From Thiotrichales bacterium (GTDB lineage Bacteria > Pseudomonadota > Gammaproteobacteria > HK1): a DNA stretch of 64,000 nucleotides. The notes below the pieces were generated by a model that made no database searches, was not told the origin of the DNA, and saw only the letters and a program-made list of their open reading frames with translations. The stretch is taken from NCBI GenBank assembly GCA_026709935.1, contig JAPOSC010000064.1:1-64000 (forward strand), written 5' to 3'. Positions 56,558 through 64,000 of the stretch are shown here, piece after piece. Positions within the stretch are counted from its first letter, which is position 1, and each line of letters opens with the position of its first letter. The position numbers and the translations under genes were made by a program.

Positions 56558-56600
56558 GCCCGGAAATTTCACCGATTCGCGAAGCGAGAGCGCGGAGATG
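56558..56600. repeat. Copy of the dispersed motif downstream of recQ
   Basis: GCCCGGAAATTTCACCGATT followed by GCGAAGCGAGAGCGCGG. The second half matches the element at 62678-62720, and the first half matches 6276-6300. Confidence 0.5.
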
Positions 56601-56605
56601 GCCAA

Positions 56606-56639
56606 GCATCGGCTTGCTTCGCAAGCCTTGTGGGATGCG
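56606..56639. terminator. Two-tier hairpin after recQ
   Basis: Inner stem GGCTTGC/GCAAGCC with a TTC loop inside an outer stem GCATC/GATGC. It is in the convergent recQ/class V aminotransferase gap. No T-run. Confidence 0.4.
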
Positions 56640-56782
56640 CCACCGGCCCCGGGAGCCCGGAATTGACGCCTCGCCACGAATGGCGTCCGACCATCCGCAC
56701 CACGCGCTGCACCGGTCATCAAGGCGATGGCGGAGCGCGCCGTTCAGCTCCGCGGCAGGATGGGGATGTTTGACCAGCGTCT

Positions 56783-57994
56783 TTACCGCGAAAGCTCCTC
56801 AATGGCTCCGAGCGCCTGCTTCAGGTCGTCGTCGTCGGTGAAGTAGCCGGGGGCGATCCGCACTGCGCCGAGGACCTTCGCCGTGCCCAGATCCTCGTGC
56901 ACCAGCGGGGCGCAGTGCAGGCCGGCGCGCACGCAGACGTGGTAGTCGGCGTCGAGCATCTCGCCGACCTGAGTGGCCGGCAGACCGTCGATGTTGAACG
57001 CCAGCGTCGCGACCCGCGGGCGGTTGCCGCGTGGCCCGTGGACCGTGATCCTGTCCATGGCGTCGAGAGCGTGCTGAATCCGGCGAATGTGCTCGACCTC
57101 CACGGATTCGATCCGGCCGAGCGCGTATCCGCACGCGGTGGCGTGGTCGGCGTCGGTCGGCGCACCGGGCTGGCCGCGACCCAGGTCCGCGAACCACTTC
57201 TGCGCCGCGTTCAGCCCCGCGATGCCGGGGATCGAGCCGGTGCCCGCCTCCAGGCGGTGCGGATAGGCGTCGGGCTGGAATGTCGAGATCGAGTCGACGC
57301 CGGTGCCGCCGACCCGCATGTGCCGGATCTCCACGCCGTCGGCGACCACCATCCCTCCGATCCCCATGGGACCGAGCAGACCCTTGTGGCCGGTGAAGCA
57401 CAGAACGTCGATCCCGAGCGCGTCCATGTCGATGGGGATGACTCCGGCGCTCTGGGCGGTATCGACGACGAACACGGCCCCGACCTCGCGCGCGGCCGCC
57501 CCGATCGCGGCAAGGTCCTGGACCGAACCGAGCACGTTCGAGCCATGGTTGACGACCACCACCCGGGTCCGGGGGCCGAGCGCATCACGGATCGCAGCCG
57601 GGTCCACGTAGCCCTCGGCGTCGGCCCCCACCCGCGTGACCCGCACCGCACGGTCACGCTCCAGATGGTAGAGCGGACGCAGCACGGAGTTGTGCTCGAC
57701 CCGCGTGGTGACGATGTGGTCGCCGGACTCGATGAGCCCGAACAGCGCGATGTTCAGCGCATCGGTGACGTTCTGGGTGAACACCACCCGACCGGGGTCG
57801 CCGCAGAAGCCGAAGAACTGCGCGAGCAGGCGGCGGGTCTCGAAGATCATCTGCTCCGCCTCGACCGCGAGGGTGTGTCCGGCCCGGCCCGGGTTGACCC
57901 CGTGGCTGCGGAAGAACGCGTCCATGAACCGGTACACCGGCTCGGGCTTCGGCCACGTCGTGGAAGCATTGTCGAAGTAGTAATGCTCTTTCAT
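56783..57994 (-). CDS. Class V aminotransferase (cysteine desulfurase-like)
   Basis: PLP enzyme of the NifS/CsdB group, 403 aa. It begins MKEHYYFDNASTTWPKPE, has GRAGHTLAVEAEQMI, VEHNSVLRPLYHL, VDTAQSAGVIPID, the PLP lysine in CFTGHKGLLGPMG, and the candidate active Cys in RAGLHCAPL. GGAGG 6 nt upstream selects 57994 over 58021. No isc, suf or thiamine genes are adjacent, so its sulfur acceptor is unknown. It lies 34 bp after the RND pump and may be on the same transcript. Confidence 0.87.
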   Translation of the reverse strand: MKEHYYFDNASTTWPKPEPVYRFMDAFFRSHGVNPGRAGHTLAVEAEQMIFETRRLLAQFFGFCGDPGRVVFTQNVTDALNIALFGLIESGDHIVTTRVEHNSVLRPLYHLERDRAVRVTRVGADAEGYVDPAAIRDALGPRTRVVVVNHGSNVLGSVQDLAAIGAAAREVGAVFVVDTAQSAGVIPIDMDALGIDVLCFTGHKGLLGPMGIGGMVVADGVEIRHMRVGGTGVDSISTFQPDAYPHRLEAGTGSIPGIAGLNAAQKWFADLGRGQPGAPTDADHATACGYALGRIESVEVEHIRRIQHALDAMDRITVHGPRGNRPRVATLAFNIDGLPATQVGEMLDADYHVCVRAGLHCAPLVHEDLGTAKVLGAVRIAPGYFTDDDDLKQALGAIEELSR

Positions 57995-58028
57995 GTTCAC
58001 CCTCCGCCGGTTGGGGATCACGGCTGCT

Positions 58029-61000
58029 TCAGGCCATCATCGGCTCTCCGGCCCGGGCCTCTGTCGGCCGGCTCGCGCCCTCGCCGATGCGGAGCAGGCT
58101 CGGGAGCAGGATGAGGGTGAACGCCGCGCTCACGCACATCCCGCCGATGATGACCGCGGCAAGGCCTCGGTACAGCTCGCTCCCCGCCCCCGGGACGAGC
58201 AGCAGGGGCAGCATCCCGAAGATGCTCGTCAGCGTGCTCATGACGATCGGCCGGAGCCGCATCCCCACCGCCTCGGTGACCGCGGCGCGCCGGGTGAGTC
58301 CTTCGCGCTCCATCGCCCGGGTCTGGTGTACGAGCAGGATGGCGTTGTTCACCACAAGCCCGAGCAGGATGATGAACCCGATCATGGTCAGCAGATCGAG
58401 GGGCTGGATCACGCCGAAGACATCGTTCATCAGCCGCAGCGCCACCAGGCTGCCGACGGTGGCGAGCGGCAGCGCGAGCAGCACCAGCACGCTGTCGGTG
58501 AAGGAGCGGAACAGGGCCGCCATCAGGAGGAAGAGGATCGCGACGGCGAGCAGGAAACTTCCGCTCATGCTCCCGAGCGCGGTCCGGAGCTTGTCCGCGG
58601 TTCCCGAGAAGCGGATTTCACCGTCGTCGGGAAGCTGGGATTCGATCTGCGGCACCACCTGGTCCGCGATGGTTTCGATCGCTTCTTCGAGCGCCATCCC
58701 CTCCGGCGGCGTGACCTGCAGGGTGACGGTGCGGCGGCGGTCGATGCGCCGGATCTCGTTGGGGCCGGCGGTCCGCTCGATCCGGACCAGCTCGCTCACC
58801 GGCAGCACCCCGCCCGGCGTCGCGAGCGGGATCGAGGCAAGCTCCTCCGGCGTCTCCCAGCGCGGAACCCGGGCCACGATGTCGAGGCGCTGCGCGCCGT
58901 CGAAGTAGTCGCCCACCCGGAGCCCGTCGCCGAGCGCGCGGGTCACCGCCGCCATCACCTCGCGGCTCCAGCCCGCCTCGGCGAGCCGGCGCTCATCGGG
59001 CACGAGCCGCAGTTCGGGCTCGGCGAGCTCGAGCCCCGGGAACGGACGCACCCGCGCCCCGGGGAGCGCCTGACTGATGCCGATGAACCCGCCGAGCGCC
59101 GCCTCCATCAACGCTTCGATATTGCGGCTCTGGATGTCGACGTCGATGGTATTGCCCGAGCCGAAGCCCCCGAACAGCGAGGCGCGCCGGGCGAAGGCGA
59201 TGGTGTCGGGGAATCCGCGTATGGCCTGATTGACGATCGGAATCAGCTCGTCGGTGCGCGCCTCGTCCGCCGTCCGCGCCCCCATGAACACCCCGCGCGA
59301 GAACGCGACGAAGAAGTACGAGTCGATCTTCGGCTCCTGGGCCCCGTCGAGGTACGGCCGCATCCGCGCGGACACGACCTGACCCATCTCGTCCTCCAGA
59401 TGGTCGATGTTCACTCCGGGCGGGGGCACGATGAACGCGAATACCAGGTTCCGGTTGCCCTGGGGCAGGTAGCTCGCCCGCAGCGCGAGCGGAGATGACG
59501 GGAGCGCGGAGGCAAGCCGTTCCGGCACCGGAAGGAGGTCCAGAATGGCCTTCGGTGCCAGGGCGAGCGAGACCCCGAGCGGGATCACGGTCAGCGCCGC
59601 GATCCACAACCCCCGCCGCGCTGGCCCGTCGGTGAGCCGCACGATGACGGCGGTGACGGCCTGCTGCCAGCCCCCCGCCGATCGGTCCCTCGGCCGCTCG
59701 CGCGCAAGCCACTTCGACGCCGCGGCGGGAATGACGGTCAGCGCCACCACCATCGACGCGATCACCGCCATCGCGATGGTGAGCGCGAGGTCGGCAAAGA
59801 GCTGGCCGGCCTCGTCTTCGAGGAACACGATGGGCAGGAAGATGGCGACGGTGGTCGCGGTCGAAGCAAGCAGGGCGCCCCACACCTGCGAGGGCCCCGC
59901 CAGCGCGGCCTCGTCCGCGGCCATGCCTCGCTCGCGCAGCCGCACGATGTTTTCCAGCACCACGATGGCGGCGTCGAGGGTCATGCCGACCGCGAACGCG
60001 AGGCCCGCGAGCGAGATGATGTTGACCGTCCTCCCGGTAAAGTCGAGGCCGATGAACGCCGCGAACAGCGAGATCGGGATCGCCACCGCCACCAGCAGCG
60101 TCGCACGGAACCGGCGCAGGAACAGCCAGAGCACGACGACGGCGAGCATGATGCCGAGCCCGAGGTTGTTGCGCACCATTTCGATCGATCGGTGGATGTA
60201 GGTGGTCTCGTCGTAGACCTGCCTGAATGCGAGCCCTGCGCGCGCGAGCGGACCTTCGGCGAGTTCCGCCGCCGCGGACTTGATCCCCCGCATGACCTCC
60301 AGCACGTTCACACCGATCTCGCGGTGGGCGTTCACCGCGATGGTCCGCACGCTGTTGGAAATGACGAAGCTCCTGCGGTCGGCGAGCGCGACCTCGATGT
60401 CGGCCACATCGCGCAGCCGTACCGGCAGGCCGTCGCGCCATTCCAGGACCAGATCCCCGATATCCCCGGCATCGAACGCGCCGGTGAACCGCAGGGTGTA
60501 GCGCCGCTTGCCGACGCTCACATCGCCGCCCGAGACATCTTCGTTGGCGCCGGCGAGAAGGGCGGCGGCCGGGAGCTGGACCCCGAGGCTCGCCGCGCGG
60601 TAGGGATCGACGGTGATGCGCACCTCGCGCTCGCGCCCGCCGTAGACCTCGGAGCGCGCAACGCCGGGCACGCGTTCGAGCCGGGTCTGGATGACTTCCT
60701 CCGCGTACTCCTTGTAGCCCTGGATGTCGCGCGCGTTGCCCTCCCCGGTGGTGGTCATGAACCACGCGACAGCGCGACTGTTGCCGCCCACGGTGTCGAT
60801 GACCGGCTCGTCGGCATCCTCGGGGTAGCGCGGCACGCGGTTGAGGCGGTTGAGCACCTCGATGAGTCCGCGCCGCAGGTCGTGCCCGACCACGAACTCG
60901 ATGGACACCTCGCCCTGGCCACGCTGGGCCTGGGAGACGATACGGCTCACCCCCGGCAATCCGCGCAGGACCTTCTCCTGCGGCTCGACGATCTCCGCCT

Positions 61001-61178
61001 CGATCTCCTCCGGCGCGGCGGCGCGCCAGGCGGTGCGGATGGTGATCTCCGGCCGCTCCACTTCGGGCGTGAGCTGGACGGGAAGGCGGGACAGGCTGAT
61101 GGCGCCGAACAGGAGAACGAGCAGCACCGCGACCAGGGTGGCGGTGCGATTCGACAGCGCGAGGCGCGATCCGATCAC
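58029..61178 (-). CDS. RND efflux transporter (HAE1/AcrB type)
   Basis: Proton-driven inner-membrane pump, 1049 aa, the normal length. It begins with TM1 ATLVAVLLVLLFGAISL and two large periplasmic loops. The TM4 proton-relay segment is AFAVGMTLDAAIVVLENI, where the Asp is conserved (AcrB keeps two). The second half repeats this with IILLGLVVNNAILLVHQTR. The start overlaps the adaptor stop (ATGA). The fork points to a multidrug or lipophilic-compound pump; substrate not predictable. Confidence 0.93.
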   Translation of the reverse strand: MIGSRLALSNRTATLVAVLLVLLFGAISLSRLPVQLTPEVERPEITIRTAWRAAAPEEIEAEIVEPQEKVLRGLPGVSRIVSQAQRGQGEVSIEFVVGHDLRRGLIEVLNRLNRVPRYPEDADEPVIDTVGGNSRAVAWFMTTTGEGNARDIQGYKEYAEEVIQTRLERVPGVARSEVYGGREREVRITVDPYRAASLGVQLPAAALLAGANEDVSGGDVSVGKRRYTLRFTGAFDAGDIGDLVLEWRDGLPVRLRDVADIEVALADRRSFVISNSVRTIAVNAHREIGVNVLEVMRGIKSAAAELAEGPLARAGLAFRQVYDETTYIHRSIEMVRNNLGLGIMLAVVVLWLFLRRFRATLLVAVAIPISLFAAFIGLDFTGRTVNIISLAGLAFAVGMTLDAAIVVLENIVRLRERGMAADEAALAGPSQVWGALLASTATTVAIFLPIVFLEDEAGQLFADLALTIAMAVIASMVVALTVIPAAASKWLARERPRDRSAGGWQQAVTAVIVRLTDGPARRGLWIAALTVIPLGVSLALAPKAILDLLPVPERLASALPSSPLALRASYLPQGNRNLVFAFIVPPPGVNIDHLEDEMGQVVSARMRPYLDGAQEPKIDSYFFVAFSRGVFMGARTADEARTDELIPIVNQAIRGFPDTIAFARRASLFGGFGSGNTIDVDIQSRNIEALMEAALGGFIGISQALPGARVRPFPGLELAEPELRLVPDERRLAEAGWSREVMAAVTRALGDGLRVGDYFDGAQRLDIVARVPRWETPEELASIPLATPGGVLPVSELVRIERTAGPNEIRRIDRRRTVTLQVTPPEGMALEEAIETIADQVVPQIESQLPDDGEIRFSGTADKLRTALGSMSGSFLLAVAILFLLMAALFRSFTDSVLVLLALPLATVGSLVALRLMNDVFGVIQPLDLLTMIGFIILLGLVVNNAILLVHQTRAMEREGLTRRAAVTEAVGMRLRPIVMSTLTSIFGMLPLLLVPGAGSELYRGLAAVIIGGMCVSAAFTLILLPSLLRIGEGASRPTEARAGEPMMA

Positions 61179-62275
61179 CCCGGCGGCTCCGGGTTCACGA
61201 CCTGCACCGACTGCCCGGGGCGAAGCCGTTCGCCGCCGCGGATCACCACGCGGTCACCGGAGGCGATACCGGCGACTTCGATGAGCTCGCCCTGGGCGAT
61301 CCCCGGGGTGACCGCAACGCGGTCGGCGAGACCGTTCTCGCCGACGCGATAGACGGCGGTGCCACCGCGGCGCAGCACCAGCGCGTCGCGGGGCACGGCG
61401 ACGACATCGCGCGCGGCCGCGGTGGGGATTGCGACCCGCACATCCTGCCCGACCGGCCAGGATCGGTCTTCGACGCCGAGGCGCAGCTCGTAGAGCCGCG
61501 AGCGGTTGTCGCCGACCGGCACGATGGTGCGCACAGTGGCGCGCGAGTGACCGGGGCCGGCCTGGAGCGCAAGCTCACCACCCTCCTCGACGAACGCGAG
61601 CGCCGCGATGGGGACCCATGCCCGAACCTCCCGCGCGCCGGTGTCGACGATCCGCACCACCGCCTCACCGCTGTTGGCCCATTCGCCACCCTGACGCACG
61701 CGCTCGGTCACGATCCCGCCGAAGGGCGCCCGGATCCGCGTGCGTTCCAGGCGCTCCGTGGTCAGCGCCACGCGGGCGCGGGCGGCGCTGAGCTCGCTGC
61801 GGCTGATGTCGCGCTCCGCCACCGCTTCTTCGAGCCGGCTGCGCGTCGCCGTATTCTGCGTCACCAGCCTTTCCAGCCGCTCGACCTGCGCATCAAGGAA
61901 GATGAGGCGCGCGTTCTCGCGGGCCACCGCCGCCTCGTTCTCCGCGAGCGACTGCCGCAGCAGAGCATCGTCCATGCGGGCGACCAGATCGCCTTCGGCA
62001 ATCGCGGCCCCGACCTCGGCCACCCATTCCAGCCGACCGTCCACCTCGGCCGCGACCCGCGCCTGGTTGCGGCTGATCACGGTCCCCGGGTACCAGGTGA
62101 CAGGCGCCAGCACATGGCTCTCGGCCGTCGCCACCACCACCGGGGCGGGGGGCGGTCCTTGCGCATTGCCGCCGCCCTGGGCGAACGCGGAAGGGGGGAC
62201 GAACGCGGCCAGCAGCACCGCGAAGAGCAGCGCGACGACCGGAACCTCCATCACCACCCGACTCGGCCCGAACAT
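61175..62275 (-). CDS. RND periplasmic adaptor (MFP)
   Basis: Links the pump to the outer-membrane channel. The 366-aa protein has an N-terminal signal or anchor (VALLFAVLLAAFVPPSAFA), a biotinyl-lipoyl-like region, and a coiled-coil hairpin of about 80 residues including LIFLDAQVERLERLVTQN. A beta-barrel domain follows (ERTRIRAPFGGIVTERVRQG). The frame is open back to 62467, but the ATG at 62275 directly precedes the signal. It overlaps the pump gene by 4 bp and is divergent from the TolC-like gene. Confidence 0.92.
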   Translation of the reverse strand: MFGPSRVVMEVPVVALLFAVLLAAFVPPSAFAQGGGNAQGPPPAPVVVATAESHVLAPVTWYPGTVISRNQARVAAEVDGRLEWVAEVGAAIAEGDLVARMDDALLRQSLAENEAAVARENARLIFLDAQVERLERLVTQNTATRSRLEEAVAERDISRSELSAARARVALTTERLERTRIRAPFGGIVTERVRQGGEWANSGEAVVRIVDTGAREVRAWVPIAALAFVEEGGELALQAGPGHSRATVRTIVPVGDNRSRLYELRLGVEDRSWPVGQDVRVAIPTAAARDVVAVPRDALVLRRGGTAVYRVGENGLADRVAVTPGIAQGELIEVAGIASGDRVVIRGGERLRPGQSVQVVNPEPPG

Positions 62276-62545
62276 CGTCGCATCGTCTTCCACCACCGTC
62301 TCCTCAGTCGGAATGTCCTTCGCAGCGGGCGCGCAAGTCGGCTCCGCGGCCTTTGTCCGAAGCGTCGGGGAATCCCGGCCCGCTCTCCGGCGTCTGCGCC
62401 TCGCCCGGTGCCGGTCAGGCGGACAACGGTCTGCTCGCAGATCATACGCCGTCTCACGAAAGAGCATAGAGACATTCGATAGTGGGGCACCCTCGATCGC
62501 GGGGTCACCACAAATCGGACGTACACCCGGCCGAGCCCGTCAACC

Positions 62546-62575
62546 AGACCGGAAATTTCCGGAAATTTCCGGTCT
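62546..62575. repeat. 30-bp perfect palindrome
   Basis: Two overlapping CCGGAAATTTCCGG palindromes inside AGACC/GGTCT ends. It sits between the divergent efflux genes and could be an operator. Confidence 0.7.
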
Positions 62576-62677
62576 AGATCCGATCCAGCGTGATCTAATA
62601 CCCTGCCGGCCTGCCTGAATTCGGCCTGGATTTGTTTCACCAGGAGGCCGGCGTGACTCGACATGTCGAGGACGCCA

Positions 62678-62720
62678 GCCCGAATTTCTCACAAGGTTGC
62701 GAGCGAGGGCGCGGTGATGG
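62678..62720. repeat. Copy of the dispersed motif upstream of the TolC-like gene
   Basis: GCCCGAATTTCTCACAAGG then GCGAGCGAGGGCGCGGTGA. It resembles the 56558 element in both halves. Confidence 0.45.
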
Positions 62721-62776
62721 CTGATTTCGTGCAGTGTCAGCGTCCGCAGGAGCCGTGAGCCGGTATCGCGTCATCC

Positions 62777-64000
62777 ATGTTCTCCGACGACAGATTTCCC
62801 GAACGACGCGCAGCGTCCTGCGGACCTTGCCCGGCGGCTTGCCGCAAACGGTGGCCCGGCCTGTATGTGGCCGTCTCGCTCTTCTTCGCCGTCCCCATGC
62901 CGGCGACGGCGGACCGCGCCCCGGAGCCGGACCCGACCCCCATCGAGTTCGACCTGACGCTGGAGGACGCGATCGAGATCGCACTGGAACGGAACCAGAG
63001 ACTCCTCGACGCACGCCTGGACCGCAGGTTCGACAAATTCAACCTCGAAGCGGCCGAAGATACCTACCGCCCCCGCTTCGGGATCTCCTCGAGTTTCGAT
63101 TTCACCGAGGCCGACTCGCAGAAAAACGACGCGAGCGGCACCGCCACTGCGAGGCTGAATCTTCCCACCGGCGGCGCATTCACACTGGGATGGACAGAGA
63201 ACTGGTCCGACGAAGGCCCCGAAACCTGGAGTCAGACCACCGGATTCTCCCAACCGCTGTTGAAGGGCGCCTGGCTCGGGATCGCCAACGCTCCCCTGCG
63301 GCGGGCGCTGATCACCGAACGGCGCAACATCATCGGATTCCGGAGGACGGTGGCGCAGCAAGTGGACAATGTGATCGGAGCCTACCGGAGACTCATCCAG
63401 GCGATCCGGAGGGTGAGGATCGACGAAACCTCCGTACAGCGCGCTCGGGAGCAGCGTGAGGCGACCCGGGCCCTGATTCGGGCCGGGCGGGTCGCGCCGC
63501 GCGAAGCGGTGCGTTCCGAGGCGTCCATCGCCAACCGGGAGCTTTCGCTCGCCCGGTCCCGGAACGCTCTCGATGACGCGAACTACACCCTGATCAAGCT
63601 TCTGGAGTTCGGCAGCACGGTCCGCATCCGGCCGCTGGAGACATTGCGCATCGAACGCAGGGATGCGGTGGTGGAACCCCCGTTTGAAGAAGTGCTTCGC
63701 AACCACCCCGATTTCCTCCTGGCCATGCTGACCGTCGAGAGCGCCATCATCGACGAGGCGGTCGCCCGCAACGGGCTGCTGCCGGATCTGGACCTCCGCT
63801 TGAGCCACGGGCGCGATTCCTCCGGCGGCCCCTCGGACTACCGGGTCGGGCTGAACGCCACCATACCCCTGAACGACCGCGCGCCCTCCCGCGCGAAGGC
63901 GCGCGCGGACTACAATCTGCGCAAGGCTCGGAGGAACCTGGCGGAGACGCGCGAAACGATCCGCCGCAACCTGCGCCAAGCGGTGAACAGTGTCGAGGTC
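62777..64000 (+). CDS. TolC-family outer-membrane efflux protein (partial)
   Basis: Outer-membrane channel partner for the divergent RND pump; the frame runs off the window with no stop. 408 codons are visible. After a signal peptide (VAVSLFFAVPMPATA) comes the family start FDLTLEDAIEIALERNQRLLDARL. A beta-domain with FDFTEADSQ and alternating strands follows, then TolC-like helices with ARSRNALDDANYTLIKLLE. A repeat of the pattern begins at PPFEEVLRNHPDFLLAMLTVE. Probably an efflux gene, though other TolC-type channels have the same fold. Confidence 0.85.
   Translation, partial: MFSDDRFPERRAASCGPCPAACRKRWPGLYVAVSLFFAVPMPATADRAPEPDPTPIEFDLTLEDAIEIALERNQRLLDARLDRRFDKFNLEAAEDTYRPRFGISSSFDFTEADSQKNDASGTATARLNLPTGGAFTLGWTENWSDEGPETWSQTTGFSQPLLKGAWLGIANAPLRRALITERRNIIGFRRTVAQQVDNVIGAYRRLIQAIRRVRIDETSVQRAREQREATRALIRAGRVAPREAVRSEASIANRELSLARSRNALDDANYTLIKLLEFGSTVRIRPLETLRIERRDAVVEPPFEEVLRNHPDFLLAMLTVESAIIDEAVARNGLLPDLDLRLSHGRDSSGGPSDYRVGLNATIPLNDRAPSRAKARADYNLRKARRNLAETRETIRRNLRQAVNSVEV

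Larger units (their letters stand above)
62276..62776. other. Divergent intergenic region adaptor/TolC-like gene
   Basis: About 500 bp with no gene. It holds a 30-bp perfect palindrome at 62546-62575 and the dispersed repeat at 62678-62720, both plausible regulator or mobile-element marks. No clear -10/-35 pair was assigned. Confidence 0.5.

Noticed and set aside
62734-63459. Plus-strand frame overlapping the TolC-like gene
   Set aside because: The 62777 frame has the TolC signature and signal peptide; this one does not.

Overview
The window looks like chromosomal DNA of a high-GC gammaproteobacterium. The gene order leuB-asd-fimV-truA-trpF-trpB-trpA-accD-folC-dedD-cvpA-purF-metZ is Pseudomonas-like, and recA-recX-alaS-(lysC)-csrA-tRNA-Ser(GCU) is a classic gammaproteobacterial order. 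FimV, a DedD/SPOR protein and CsrA fit the same assignment. I cannot name a genus from sequence alone.

Layout. 0.2-3.4 kb: a Type I restriction R-subunit fragment fused to a polyglycine domain, msrB and glycerate kinase. 3.5-18.3 kb: minus-strand housekeeping genes for methionine, purine, folate, fatty-acid, tryptophan, aspartate-family and leucine synthesis, plus truA and fimV; many genes overlap by 4 bp. 18.6-26.6 kb: queG, dapD, an HU-like protein, pgi, glpK and an aminotransferase. 26.8-33.6 kb: tRNA-Ser, csrA, lysC, alaS, recX, recA, tadA. 33.6-39.5 kb: guaA and guaB separated by a 42-bp hairpin-forming tandem repeat, then a nucleoside hydrolase-ribokinase fusion.

39.6-48.4 kb is the most interesting part. 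It holds a Pot-type ABC importer (Tat-exported binding protein, two permeases, ATPase on the opposite strand), HypB and HypA nickel chaperones with no hydrogenase or urease nearby, two tandem arginase-family proteins, and an EamA transporter. The first ureohydrolase keeps all six metal ligands. The second has lost four of six and should be catalytically dead. An active/dead pair with HypAB matches the heteromeric Ni-dependent ureohydrolases known for metformin and dimethylguanidine. I infer a guanidine-compound import and hydrolysis locus; the substrate is not proven.

48.6-64 kb: a GMC oxidoreductase and SDR pair, a glycine-zipper lipoprotein, a dimethylglycine dehydrogenase-like flavoprotein, recQ, a class V aminotransferase, and an RND efflux pump with its adaptor and a divergent TolC-like gene that runs off the right edge. 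Short intergenic inverted repeats built on a GGAAATTTC-like core recur through the window.
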